From positions 976,644 through 1,040,643 of the forward strand of contig JADJLR010000001.1 of NCBI GenBank assembly GCA_016710015.1: 64,000 nt of DNA, given 5' to 3'. The position numbers and the translations under genes are program-made. The notes beneath the pieces are model-generated. The model saw only the letters and a list, made by a program, of their open reading frames with translations, searched no databases and was not told the DNA's origin. This stretch comes from Flavobacteriales bacterium (GTDB lineage Bacteria; Bacteroidota; Bacteroidia; Flavobacteriales_F; PHOS-HE28). Within the stretch, counting starts at the first letter, position 1. Each line of letters opens with the position of its first letter. Positions 19,325-28,964 of the stretch are shown in pieces.

Positions 19325-19780
19325 TCACGTCCGATCCCGCGCTAGAACATCGGCCAATTGCCGCCGTTCCCGGGCCCAACGGTACGCGGCCTCGCGCATG
19401 GTGAAGACCCGAAATGGAAAGGCTGGTCGCTCCACATGTTTGAACAATTCGGCTTGCGCCAAGCCCGTGCGGTCCGTAGCGTAGAGGGCCACAGGATGTC
19501 CGTTGGAACCGCAAACCCGGCGCAGGAATGCGCGTGCATGGTCTTCCACCCAGACCTGTTCCGGATACTCCATCACTACGGGTGCGGCGCCGGAACGGTC
19601 CAGAGCGGCCACCAAACGGATGAATTCCTTCATATCCCGCATGCGCACTCGCGCCCCTTTGGCGAGCACCAAATGCAACACCCCATCGTCCTTCCACAGT
19701 TCGAAGGGTTGATCGAACACCGGCTTCTCCCACGCTTGCATGCCGAAACCTACGCAGCAAGTGCCCAAAACGCACGGCAT
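19325..19780 (-). CDS. STAS-like small protein
   Basis: 151 residues from 19780, or 138 from an internal ATG at 19741 (MQAWEKPVFDQPFELW), which may be the true start. The beta-alpha pattern (DGVLHLVLAKGARVRMRDMK, then PVVMEYPEQVWVEDHARAFL) resembles the SpoIIAA/STAS-like proteins of Bacteroidota that follow a FELWKDDGVLH opening. No phosphorylatable Ser motif is obvious. It lies 36 bases downstream of the phosphatase gene on the same strand. Confidence 0.45.
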   Translation of the reverse strand: MPCVLGTCCVGFGMQAWEKPVFDQPFELWKDDGVLHLVLAKGARVRMRDMKEFIRLVAALDRSGAAPVVMEYPEQVWVEDHARAFLRRVCGSNGHPVALYATDRTGLAQAELFKHVERPAFPFRVFTMREAAYRWARERRQLADVLARDRT

Positions 19781-19816
19781 CGGACCGATCGGATCTTAAC
19801 AATGATCGTGGAAAAG

Positions 19817-21463
19817 TCAGCGGAGCACCTCCGGGACAGGGTCGCCAACGGCCGCATCCGGTAAGGCACAACCCACGATCATGCTGATGGTGGCCGCGAT
19901 ATCCGACACGGTCGTACGCCGCACCACTTCGCCCGGCTTGATGCCTTGGCCGAAGAAGATCACCGGAACATGGGTATCGTAATTCCAGCTGGTGAAATGC
20001 TCGCTGCCCTTTCCGCCGTATTCATCCACGGTGTCCATGTGGCCGGGAAGGAAGCTGTACAGGATATCGCCACAGCGGCCCGCCATGTAGCCGTTCGCCA
20101 CAGCCTCTCCGAGCGACCCAAGCGCCGGACCGTGCGCCAGATCACTGGCCAACCAAGCATCAGCAACACCGGGTTGGGCTTTCACGAAGTTCCGGATCCG
20201 CACCATGTAGTCCGTGGACTTGGCACTATCGGGTAGGTAGATGTGGCCATTGATGATGCGGTCCACGGTGTATCTGTTCGTGATCCGATCCGGGAAAAGA
20301 TCCAGTTCGTTCGAATAGAGCGAGTCCAGTTTCGGTTTCCAACTTTGGGTATCCACGTAACCTGCACTGCCCTTCATGTCCTTCACGTATTGGGGCACAT
20401 CCACCGCCCCGTGATCGGCGGTCAGGAATAGCGTGTAGTTGTCGGCACCGACGCGTTGGTCCAATTCGATCAAGAGGCGCTCCAATTCCTGATCCAAGTG
20501 GATGTACATATCCTCCAACTCCATGGCCCGCACACCGGTGTAGTGGCCCAATTCGTCCGTAGCCCCATAGCTGATCGCGAGCAGATCGGTGGTCACATCC
20601 GTGCCCATTTCCTCACCGATCAACGCAGCAATGGCCATGTCCGTGGTGATGGTGTTGCCCCACGGCGTGTACTTGATCAGTTCCATGCGCTTGGGATCTT
20701 CCTTCCACGTGCTCAAGTCGTAGGGGAATGTGGCCTTGGTGTTGGCGACAAAGGATCCCTCGTACGCATTGTCATCCGGTAGGGCGAGGTGATAGCGTTC
20801 CACAGGAAGCATTGGCTCCCACTTCCGGTCCAAGTATTTCGGCACCAATGCGCGTTGGTTGAATGCTTTCACCCATTTGGGCAATTCGGTCATTCCGTAC
20901 CAATCGCTCGTAACGAATTCGCCGCTGGAATAGGACATCCAATACGCGGCATCGCCGGTGCGCCCGATGGGTAGCATGCTTGCGCGATCCTTCAGGGCAA
21001 CGCCGATGGTCTTGCCCGCCCCATCCGTCCGCCGTTCGATCTCGTCGCCCAGCGTAGTGGCCAACAGGCGATGCGGCGAGCGGCGAAGGGAACCAGCGCC
21101 AATGGTGCGCGCGGCGGAGTCCGTCATCACATAGATCGTTCGGTGTGTGGCGCGGTCGTACGGATGATTCGCAACGATGCCATGCCGACTTGGTGTGGAA
21201 CCGGTGTAGATGCTGGCGTGGCCCGGAGCGGTCTGCGTAGGCACATAGGTGTAATGCGCATTGCGCAGGAAAGCCCCTTCGTGGATCAGACGTTTGAAAC
21301 CACCGTCCCCGAAATTGTCCCAATAGCGGTACAGGTAGTCCACGCGCATTTGATCCACCACCACACCGATCACCAAGCGTGGCGGTGCTTCCCACGTACG
21401 CTGCGCAGTGGAAGTGGTGGCACACATTGCCAAGGAGAGCAGAAAGAAGGTGCGCAGGGTCAT
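19817..21463 (-). CDS. Secreted alkaline-phosphatase-superfamily enzyme (PafA-like)
   Basis: 548 residues from the ATG at 21463, which starts a signal peptide (MTLRTFFLLSLAMCATTSTA); further upstream in-frame codons overlap crcB. The type I phosphodiesterase/alkaline phosphatase fold is clear. First metal ligands are in GVVVDQMRVD, the catalytic Thr in YVPTQTAPGHASIYTGS near residue 75, then DELGHYTG, LTADHGAVDVP and EHFTSWNYDTHVPV for the remaining zinc ligands. PafA-type enzymes release phosphate from monoesters in the periplasm. Its start overlaps the crcB stop by 4 bases. Confidence 0.83.
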   Translation of the reverse strand: MTLRTFFLLSLAMCATTSTAQRTWEAPPRLVIGVVVDQMRVDYLYRYWDNFGDGGFKRLIHEGAFLRNAHYTYVPTQTAPGHASIYTGSTPSRHGIVANHPYDRATHRTIYVMTDSAARTIGAGSLRRSPHRLLATTLGDEIERRTDGAGKTIGVALKDRASMLPIGRTGDAAYWMSYSSGEFVTSDWYGMTELPKWVKAFNQRALVPKYLDRKWEPMLPVERYHLALPDDNAYEGSFVANTKATFPYDLSTWKEDPKRMELIKYTPWGNTITTDMAIAALIGEEMGTDVTTDLLAISYGATDELGHYTGVRAMELEDMYIHLDQELERLLIELDQRVGADNYTLFLTADHGAVDVPQYVKDMKGSAGYVDTQSWKPKLDSLYSNELDLFPDRITNRYTVDRIINGHIYLPDSAKSTDYMVRIRNFVKAQPGVADAWLASDLAHGPALGSLGEAVANGYMAGRCGDILYSFLPGHMDTVDEYGGKGSEHFTSWNYDTHVPVIFFGQGIKPGEVVRRTTVSDIAATISMIVGCALPDAAVGDPVPEVLR

Positions 21464-21828
21464 GGTGTGCGAGCGAAGAAATAGAAGAGCATGATCCCCA
21501 GCGTTACGGTAAGGAGCACATTGATCATCGCGAAGCCGAAAAGCCCGTTGCGGATCAACAGGTAGTTCTCGTAACTGAAGGTGCTCATGGTGCTGAATCC
21601 TCCGCACAGCCCGATCGCCAGCAAGGCCTGCCAGGTCCCCTTGCCCGTATGCAGCACATTGAAACGCATGATCAACCACGCGAGCAAGGCCGTGGCAAGG
21701 AGGTTACTCGCTAGGGTGGCCCATGGGAAGAGGGGCTTGGTCTGCACCAGCAACAGAACACGGGAGACCGCGAAGCGCAGCACACTGCCAACGCCACCGC
21801 CGATGAAGATCGCTAACCAAGCATTCAT
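21460..21828 (-). CDS. crcB: CrcB/FluC fluoride channel
   Basis: 122 residues from the ATG at 21828, normal for the family. Four transmembrane helices are visible. GGGVGSVLRFAVSR near the N-terminus and GLCGGFSTMSTFSYE at about residue 70-84 are the diagnostic pore motifs (the phenylalanine box and the Gly-Ser/Thr turn). The dual-topology dimer exports fluoride. Both ends overlap neighbours by 4 bases (PAP2 gene upstream, phosphatase downstream). Two phosphatases next to a channel for a classic phosphatase inhibitor is suggestive but unproven. Confidence 0.88.
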   Translation of the reverse strand: MNAWLAIFIGGGVGSVLRFAVSRVLLLVQTKPLFPWATLASNLLATALLAWLIMRFNVLHTGKGTWQALLAIGLCGGFSTMSTFSYENYLLIRNGLFGFAMINVLLTVTLGIMLFYFFARTP

Positions 21829-22397
21829 GCGTGTTCCCTTGAAGCAACGAGTCCCACATAGATACGGCCCACGAGGAAACCGACCAGTGTACCCCAAAGG
21901 CCACCGACCAGAACATCACCGGGATAATGCACACCGAGGTAGACGCGGCTGTACGCGATGAGTGCGGCCCAGAGCAGCAGGGCGGCCGTGGCCCAACGCG
22001 GTGTACTCCGCAAGGCCATGCTCATGAAAACGGCGATGGCAAAATGATTGCTCGCATGCGAGGAAACGAAGCCGTACTTGCCACCACACGAGGCGTACAC
22101 CAGGTGGACCTTCCCTTCCAGCAGCGGCTCGAAGCACGGGCGCAGGCGTTGCACGGTCTCTTTGAAAAGCAGGACCGAACCCTTGTCCGCCATGAAGATC
22201 AGCAAGGCGATGGAAGGCACTGCCCAAGCCAAACCGCGCCATCCGAAACGCCGTTGCAGAACGATCAACAACAGGAGGTATAACGGGATCCAGATGAACC
22301 GATCGCTCACGACGCGCATCACCTCATCCGCCCAAGGCGCATGCAGGCCGTTGAGCACCAAGAAGGCCGCTCGATCCAAGGCTTCGAGCTGTTCCAT
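21825..22397 (-). CDS. PAP2-family membrane phosphatase
   Basis: 190 residues with five or six membrane helices. All three phosphatase motifs are present: KETVQRLRP (motif 1) near residue 79, SSHASNH (motif 2, with the acid His) near 111 and SRVYLGVHYPGD (motif 3, nucleophile His) near 149. The enzyme should dephosphorylate a lipid phosphate such as undecaprenyl pyrophosphate or phosphatidate at the outer face of the inner membrane. It follows obg by 4 bases and overlaps crcB. Confidence 0.87.
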   Translation of the reverse strand: MEQLEALDRAAFLVLNGLHAPWADEVMRVVSDRFIWIPLYLLLLIVLQRRFGWRGLAWAVPSIALLIFMADKGSVLLFKETVQRLRPCFEPLLEGKVHLVYASCGGKYGFVSSHASNHFAIAVFMSMALRSTPRWATAALLLWAALIAYSRVYLGVHYPGDVLVGGLWGTLVGFLVGRIYVGLVASREHA

Positions 22398-22401
22398 CGT
22401 A

Positions 22402-23408
22402 TTAGTCCACGTGGTTCGCAGGGAAGGTGCTATGCAATCGCTTCCACAGCATGTCCTTCAATTCGTTCAAGCCGGTACCGGCCACACTGCTGATCATCAC
22501 ATGCTTCACGTTGCGCGGTAGCTCCTTCGCCAACTGTTGCATCATCACCTCGTCGATCATGTCGCACTTGGTGATGGCGAGCATGCGCTCCTTGTCCAAC
22601 AATTCCGGAGAATACTGCTCCAGCTCATTGAGCAATATGGCATACTCCTTCTTCACATCCGCGGTATCCACCGGGATCATGAAGAGCAACACGCTGTTCC
22701 GTTCGATGTGGCGCAGGAAACGCAAGCCAAGACCCTTTCCCTCATGCGCTCCTTCGATGATGCCCGGAATATCCGCCACCACGAAGCTCTTGCCATCGTG
22801 GTAGGAAACGATACCGAGGTTCGGCACCAGCGTGGTAAAGGCATAATCCGCGATCTTGGGTTTGGCCGCGGAGATCACACTGAGCAAGGTGCTTTTACCG
22901 GCGTTGGGGAAACCGACCAGGCCCACATCGGCAAGTACTTTCAATTCCACCGCGACCCACTTCTCGATCCGGGTTCGCCGGGCTGCGCGAAACGTGGGGT
23001 TTGGTTCGTGGCGGTCTTGAAGTGCTGGTTGCCCTGCCCACCACGACCACCGGGAAAGAGGATGTACTCTTCGCCGTCCTTGGTCACTTCGCAAAGCACT
23101 TCGTTGGTCTCGTCGTCCTTCACGATCGACCCCAGGGGCAGTTCGATCACCTGGTCCTTGCCACTGGCACCGGAGCTCTGGTTGCTGTAGCCCACTTGGC
23201 CATCCTCCGCGATCACGTGTTTGGTGTAGCGCAGGTGCAGCAAGGTCCAGAGCTGTGCATTGCCCCGCACGATCACATGCCCTCCACGCCCGCCGTCGCC
23301 GCCATCGGGGCCGCCTTTGGGCATGTACTTCTCGCGCCGCAGGTGGCTGCTGCCCTTGCCTCCTTTACCGGAGCGGCATTCGATGCGGATGTGGTCGATG
23401 AAATTCAT
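22402..23408 (-). CDS. obg: GTPase Obg/CgtA (frame broken once)
   Basis: The N-terminal Obg fold starts at the ATG at 23408 (MNFIDHIRIECRSGKGGKG, with the glycine-rich GGPDGGDGGRGGHV). The G domain follows in another frame: P-loop GFPNAGKSTLLS, switch II DIPGIIEGAHEGKGLG and TKCD. The two parts join exactly if one base is restored near 22969-22973, at PRFAQPGEPG-x-EKWVAVELK. The total would be about 335 residues, the Bacteroidota norm without a C-terminal extension. Obg is an essential ribosome-assembly and stringent-response GTPase, so a consensus error is the best explanation. It heads the run obg, PAP2, crcB, phosphatase. Confidence 0.88.
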
Positions 23409-23511
23409 TCGGGCGCAAAGGTCGCGATTGGCGGCTCGATGCCAAGCAGCACGAAGTCCGATCCACCTGTCTTGCATTCGTAGTACCTTCATTTCTGCCA
23501 ATTCCCATACC

Positions 23512-25791
23512 ATGAACCAACTCCAACGCCTTGTGCTTAGTTCTTTCTTGGTTTTGGCCGGAGTAGCTGGTCAGGCTCAAGCCTACATTCCGGACCCCGT
23601 GATGCGGGACTGGTTGAACGAGGTTCTACCTGGATCCGTAGATGGTGCCGGGGTCATGGACACGTTGCATGCAGGGATACCCCTGTTGGATACGGTCATT
23701 TTCTCAATTCCTGGCATGGGAAATTCAGTCGACCTGTTCGGACTACAGTTCTTGGATGCCCTGGTCCGTTTCAACGTAAGCGCATATGCGGACCTGGTGG
23801 CAATGAACTTTCCCGCTACACTCGAGGATCTCACCATCAGTATATCAACTGGTTCCGTCACTTTGGGGACCCTCCCTGAAAGCTTGGATCGAATGGTCGT
23901 TGGGTCCAATTCTGCAGGATTCTCACTTGACATCCTCGCCATGCCGGATTCGATGGGATCCATGTTGTTGGTTGAACTCACCGACCTCACCTGCGCATCT
24001 CCGGGCTATGTCGAGTACTTGCACATTTCATTCGCCATACCTTCCACTGAAGACATTTCATTACCGGCGATCAACACATCATTCTTGTGGCTCGATTACA
24101 TGTCAACTGTCGCCTATGATCTATCTGCAATGACCGCTTCGTCTGTGTCAATGCCCGCCTTCGGTGTTTGGTCGGAGTTGGAATGGCCCGCTGGGGTTCG
24201 GAGCATTACCATGGATTTTATCACAGGACCTTTGCCAGCATGGCCCTCCACACTGGAGTTTCTTCGTATGGGCCTCGTAGAAGGCTGTCTGCCGCCATTC
24301 CCGAACGGACTGTCCACTTTACACTTCACCTCTAGGACACCATGCATCCCGAATTGGCCAGATTCGCTGGTCTCGATTTATCCGAATTTTGGTGAACAGA
24401 TCACCGAAGCCAACGCAACGTTTTGCTCCGTCCTCAACAGTACGTGTCCTGGATCCTATCCGGGCATCAGTGGGCGTGTCTTCGTGGACACCGATGGTGA
24501 TGGGCAGTACGACCCCGGGGAGTCCGGCCTGCAACAAGCGAACGTGACCGCGCAACCCAATGGCAACACGGTGGGCTGCGGTACCGATGGCCTATGGGAG
24601 ATCGGCGTAGCGCCCGGTGTATACGTCGTCAATGCTGCTGTAAACTATCCCTACCTCGAGAGCATGACCCCGGCAACACACAGTGCCGATGTGCAGGTGA
24701 TGGGGAGCATCGATGTCGGCAACGATTTCGCCGTTACACTCACCCCCAACATCGCCGACCTACGAACATGGCTTTGGGCAGTACCCGCACGCCCCGGCTT
24801 CGACAACCGGCTTTACCTCACCTGCCAGAACTACGGTACCATGGCGTTGGACGCCGAACTCACCCTCACTTTTGATGGTGACCAAACATGGGTAGGCAGT
24901 TCCATCACACCTGCATCCACCACAGCGACATCGGCCACGTGGAGTTTCCCTGCCATGTCCATCGGCACCACGACCACGTTGACCGTTGATCTGCATACAG
25001 CGGCAACCGTACCGATCAACACCCCGATCGAACACCTGCTCGTTGCCAGTTCGCCGATCGCGGATGAAACGCCGGAGGACAATGCCGCACACTTCTCGGA
25101 TATCGTGGTGGGCAGCTACGACCCGAACAATAAACTACTCAGCCCCGCCAAGCTCTCCCCGGAAGTGGTGGCGGTCGGAGAAACACCGATCGAATACACC
25201 ATACGCTTCCAGAACACGGGCACCTACTTGGCCGAACGCGTAGTGATCCTGGACACGCTTTCCGAGGACCTGCAATGGGCGAGCATCCGCTTCTTGGACA
25301 GCAGCCACCCGAACCACTGGTACGTAACGGATGGCGTCCTGCACGTGATCCATAACGACATCAACCTACCGGACAGCACGAGCGATGAAGCGGGCAGTCA
25401 CGGCTTTGTGCGCTTCAGCATATTGCCGAACACCAACCTGACCAACGGTAGCGTGATCGAGAACATCGCGCACATCGTCTTCGATTTCAATGCACCCATC
25501 ATCACACCACCGGCGGTGTTCAGTGTGGATGTGCTGGCTAGTGTCGCGGAAGAGGCAGGAAACGCATTCCGCATCTACCCCAACCCGGTGCATGACCGCT
25601 TGTGGATCACGTTACCAGAAACACACGAACCGGTGATCAACTACACGATCACTGATCTGCTCGGAAAGGTGCAAGCGAGCGGTGCGTCAACCAGCGGTGG
25701 TGTGAATGTACGCGAACTCGCTTCCGGATTGTACACGTTGAAGGTGGATCACCTTGGTGAACCGAAAAGCGTGCGTTTCGTGAAGGAGTGA
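23512..25791 (+). CDS. Large secreted T9SS protein with leucine-rich-like and SdrD-like domains
   Basis: 759 residues from the ATG at 23512, which opens a signal peptide (LVLSSFLVLAGVAGQAQ). Residues 20-310 are irregular LRR-like repeats (TLPESLDR, LEFLRMG, LSTLHF). Next comes a SdrD B-like domain (GRVFVDTDGDGQYDPGESG) and a long region with YDPNNKLLSPA and FRFSILPNTNLTNGS-like positions typical of Bacteroidota surface proteins. The last 75 residues, from IYPNPVHDRLWI to VRFVKE, are a T9SS sorting domain. A surface adhesin or binding role is likely but unproven. It is divergent from obg with about 100 bases between. Confidence 0.75.
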   Translation: MNQLQRLVLSSFLVLAGVAGQAQAYIPDPVMRDWLNEVLPGSVDGAGVMDTLHAGIPLLDTVIFSIPGMGNSVDLFGLQFLDALVRFNVSAYADLVAMNFPATLEDLTISISTGSVTLGTLPESLDRMVVGSNSAGFSLDILAMPDSMGSMLLVELTDLTCASPGYVEYLHISFAIPSTEDISLPAINTSFLWLDYMSTVAYDLSAMTASSVSMPAFGVWSELEWPAGVRSITMDFITGPLPAWPSTLEFLRMGLVEGCLPPFPNGLSTLHFTSRTPCIPNWPDSLVSIYPNFGEQITEANATFCSVLNSTCPGSYPGISGRVFVDTDGDGQYDPGESGLQQANVTAQPNGNTVGCGTDGLWEIGVAPGVYVVNAAVNYPYLESMTPATHSADVQVMGSIDVGNDFAVTLTPNIADLRTWLWAVPARPGFDNRLYLTCQNYGTMALDAELTLTFDGDQTWVGSSITPASTTATSATWSFPAMSIGTTTTLTVDLHTAATVPINTPIEHLLVASSPIADETPEDNAAHFSDIVVGSYDPNNKLLSPAKLSPEVVAVGETPIEYTIRFQNTGTYLAERVVILDTLSEDLQWASIRFLDSSHPNHWYVTDGVLHVIHNDINLPDSTSDEAGSHGFVRFSILPNTNLTNGSVIENIAHIVFDFNAPIITPPAVFSVDVLASVAEEAGNAFRIYPNPVHDRLWITLPETHEPVINYTITDLLGKVQASGASTSGGVNVRELASGLYTLKVDHLGEPKSVRFVKE

Positions 25792-25902
25792 GCACGTCTC
25801 AACTCCGACCCTCGTTCATCACAACAAGCAACGATGGCCACGTGTCAGGAACCAACATGTCGCACATGACCACATGACCACATGTCCACATGACCTCATG
25901 CC

Positions 25903-26473
25903 CTACCCAATGGCCTTCACCAACCGCGCCGTGATATCTGCTAGCGAACCAACACCGTCTATGGCCTTGTACTTCCCTTGGGCCTTGTAGTAGTCCTTCA
26001 AGGGTGATGTCTCGCGTGCGTAAACGGTGATGCGCTTCCGTGCGGTGGCCTCCTCTTGGTCGTCCACCCGGCCGCTGGTCTTGCCGCGTTCCAGCAACCG
26101 TTTCACCACTTCCTCTTCCGGCACTTCCAGCGAGAGCATGGCCACGATGGGTTCGCTCTTGGCGTTCAGCATTTCATCCAAGGCCTGCGCTTGTGCCTCC
26201 GTGCGTGGGAAACCGTCGAAGATGAAACCGGGGGCTTCGTTGTGGGCTTCCATCATGTTGCGGATCATGCCGATCACGATGTTGTCCGCAACCAGTTCGC
26301 CGTTGTCCATCAGTTCCTTGGCGGCGAGGCCCAATTCGGTCTCGGCCTTCAGTTCTGCGCGGAGCAGATCGCCGGTACTGAGGTGAACGAGGTTGAATTT
26401 CTCGATCAGGAAATTGCTCTGTATTCCCTTGCCAGCCCCGGAGGCCGAAGAGGACGATGTTCAGTTTGCTCAT
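25903..26473 (-). CDS. adk: Adenylate kinase (frame broken at the P-loop)
   Basis: From the ATG at 26473 (MSKLNIVLFG) the frame is lost inside the P-loop. With one C restored in the run at 26435-26439 and one G in the run near 26441-26444, it reads GPPGAGKG and continues into STGDLLRAELKAETELG, DGFPRTEAQAQALD, GRVDDQEEATARKRI and the C-terminal end. The intact protein would be about 190 residues, a short-lid adenylate kinase that makes 2 ADP from ATP and AMP. It is essential, so both homopolymer losses are probably consensus errors. Even then an Ile replaces the Thr of GKGTQ. It overlaps the hpt stop by 4 bases. Confidence 0.85.
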
Positions 26474-26912
26474 GGTTTCTGTTCGATGATGCGGTAGATG
26501 CCCGGTAGGTTACGCCCCAGACCGTCGTGGTCCAGGCTTGGATCCTACCACGAACGCATTGGGAATGCGCACCGCGACATGTTCAATGGGAATGGTCTGT
26601 TCGTAGGCGTCCGGTTTGAAGAGCAAAGTGGCGATGCTCACACTGGCCGGGTGATGGTCCGCCAAGGCCTCGAGGATGTGCTTCACCGTATTGCCGGTAT
26701 CCACGATGTCCTCCACCACCACCACGTGGCGGCCTTCGATCCGTTCGTTCAGCCCGATCAGATCCGTAACGCGGCCGGTACTGCTTGTGCCGAGGTAGCT
26801 GGCCACCTTCACGAAGGTGATCTCGCACTCGATATCCAACCGTTTCATCAGTTCGGCCGCAAAGAAGAAAAACTGACCTGCCGCCGGGGTTTTGCACCAG
26901 AGAGGAGCGGGC
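26470..26912 (-). pseudogene. hpt: Hypoxanthine phosphoribosyltransferase, N-terminus missing, frame broken
   Basis: The core is clear: FFFAAELMKRLDIECEITFV, SYLGTSSTG, the PRPP-binding VVVVEDIVDTGNTV and IPNAFVVG. The C-terminus LDHDGLGRNLPGIYRIIEQ continues after a one-base shift near 26536-26545 and ends in a TGA that overlaps the adk ATG. Upstream, the reading becomes ragged by about 26895. The first 50 or so residues are absent because the 3' end of a fibronectin-III gene abuts directly. The enzyme salvages hypoxanthine and guanine. A real truncation, a chimeric join or poor consensus are all possible. Confidence 0.7.
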
Positions 26913-27534
26913 TTAGGCCGCAGCCATTACTCTGGTCACCTGGTTCGCTCTTGCTGCTTTCGCCGGCGGAGCCGATCGCACTCACCGTGAAAGTAGAACT
27001 TACCGGGCTCTAGGCGATCCACATTGAACCGTTGCTTGTGGTGCCGCTCACCAAGGTCCACACATAGGGGCTGTTGGTGGTGCTGATGTACATGTTGTAC
27101 ACACGCGTTCCCGAAGGCCCATTCCACCCAAGCTTGCGCGGCCACGGTGCTGGTAAGGCGGCTTGCAACCTTGGTGGGTGGGGGCAACTCGCCAAAGGTT
27201 CGTTCTCGCCGCATCGGCAGGCCGGGGTGAGGAGTTTGGACTTGTCACCGGCGGCTTCACCGTTGATCGAGTCACAGAGCTTTGGCCAACTGCGCCATCA
27301 ACACATCCTCTCAGCGATCCGCTCGGGGCCTACAAGTTCGTGGTCTCCGGTGCGGGCCATGGTAATGGCACTGTCCAGTGTATCCGCTGCGTCTCCACTC
27401 GGCCACCTGCGCCGCCAAAGCGGTGAAGTTGGCGTTGCCTTTCATCTTCGTGACCGTGAACCGCGCTTGGTCCAATTTGGCCAGGGTGCTGGCCCCCTCT
27501 TTAGCCGTACAACTACTCTTACTATTTGTTTCAT
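26913..27534 (-). pseudogene. Fibronectin type III domain protein, multiply frameshifted
   Basis: Pieces in different frames give a Bacteroidota family of about 205 residues. The start is MKQIVRVVVRL at 27534, then LAKLDQARFTVTKMKGNANF (the family's conserved KMTGNANF-like segment). A helical middle is followed by a C-terminal fibronectin-III domain (VYNMYISTTNSPYVWTLVSG, LEPGKFYF, SAIGSAGES) and a stop at 26913-26915. At least four frame changes are needed. Intact relatives are short secreted or cytosolic proteins of unknown role. The decay continues across the junction into hpt, so the whole 26.4-27.5 kb stretch may be low-quality sequence. Confidence 0.65.
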
Positions 27535-28730
27535 GACGGTATTGAATGGTCCGGGTTGTTACCCGGGTTTGAACTCCGGTCCGAACGAAAAGTCCGGTTT
27601 CCGGGGTCGGCGTTGTCAAAGCGCCTTCCAGACCAGTGAATCGCAAAACGCCGGGAAGCGTGTTGCAGCCCATTCGTCGAAATTCTTGCAACACCATGCC
27701 CAGCGCGGAAAAGCGTTGTGTGCCGTGCCCTGCGCGTGGGCAAAATGTCACGTTTTTCGGCATATGCATTCGCATTGCCGCAAATGCAGCAGGAATGCGG
27801 CTGTTCTTGTGGCATTTGCCACCCCTTCCGCAGCATGTGCGCACCTTCCAATGCACCTGCGGCCAGTGCCAGCACCCACCGCCCGTGCGGTGGCACCTGG
27901 TCCACCTTCCGCTGCACGCACGGCCTGTACCACGGCACCAGATCGCCCAAGCCACAAGCCGAACGGCCTATGCAGCAGCACCTGGAAGCCGGTGCCACAG
28001 CACAGGCCACTTTCGCCGCATTGCCGCTGTGCGGCCTACGCAATACGCCATTGACCAACGAACTTCCAGCCCATGCCCACCGAACTGAATCCGTATCTAC
28101 TTTCGAGTAATGGTGCGCTTGGTCGGGTTGGCCGTGGGAGTTTTCGTTCATGGGCGCGCATGAGCATGTGAGGGTATCGTGCTGCTGAGCCACCGGCGCT
28201 TACTCTGTTGCCCATGGCCCCCATGCGATATAAACCAAGGCTACCGCACCCGGGCCCGCAAGACCTTGTGCAAACAATGGGTGCGCGGCCCGCCGTTTCG
28301 TGCGCCGCACAGACCCCCTGCTTGGCCGGTCCCTACCACTATTATGCTGGCAGGCCGAGGCCGTGCGCGTGGTGCCTTGCGGCGGGCTGCTGTACCCCAA
28401 GGACTGTGCGGCCAGTTCTGCTTGCAGTTCCGGTTGCGCCGCACCCGCAGCTTGACCAATGTGGAAGCACTCCACTTCTACTACAAGGTGGGTGTGGTTG
28501 CCGCGTGCGGCGCCCTGGCAGCCGCCTGGTGCCCCAAGCTGTGGGCACCCATCCCCGCCGAGTGCCTACAAGTGGTCCGCTGGCTTAGCAGCGATGGGCG
28601 GTTCTGGAATGTGGAAGTGAGGGTGGTGGCGGAGGTTGGCAGGGGCTGTGCGGAGATCGATGGATGGTGTACTTTCATCATCGCATGATAATGGAAGCAC
28701 AAATGGAAGACAAGAGTTTCCGGCTACGAG
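27535..28730. other. 1.2 kb without a recognisable gene
   Basis: I see no frame on either strand with convincing homology or signal peptide. A perfect hairpin (CCGGGT-TGTT-ACCCGG, 27551-27566) stands just upstream of the fibronectin-III start and may be regulatory. From about 27,700 to 28,700 the sequence is GC-rich with many overlapping frames, which is typical of decayed or heavily indel-bearing coding DNA. It ends at the first REP-like element of the mobile island. Confidence 0.4.
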
Positions 28731-28775
28731 GCCGCAGGGTCGTCCAGCACCGGCTACTCGCCGAGCGGGCCAGAC
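28731..28775 (-). repeat. REP-like element 1 (left half, split by IS110 copy A)
   Basis: GCCGCAGGGTCGTCC at 28731-28745 and the flank ending CCAGAC match, in inverse orientation, the REP-like unit at 34872-34957. The inner stem differs (CCGGC-type hairpin instead of GTCCGCT/AGCGGAC). The IS110 element begins immediately after GAC. Confidence 0.6.
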
Positions 28776-28964
28776 CTATTCTATGTCATTTGCAAGCATT
28801 ACGATGAGTTTATTTTAGGCATGAGGAACTCCAGGCATGTGCCAAGGGCGACGTGCCCCCGACACATGTTCATGCCCGTCGTTCATCGCGCCTATCCTGG
28901 CAGGTTGCTCTCCAGCAGAGCCTACTTCCGTTTGGGCGCGATGCACAAAGTTGCAACTAGTGGT

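Noticed and set aside
22941..23000. Programmed frameshift in obg
   Set aside because: No slippery heptamer or downstream pseudoknot is evident, Obg is not known to need one, and neighbouring genes show similar one-base losses.
27551..27580. tRNA T-arm-like sequence (CCGGGTTTGAACTCCGG)
   Set aside because: No matching acceptor, D or anticodon arms at the right distances on either side.
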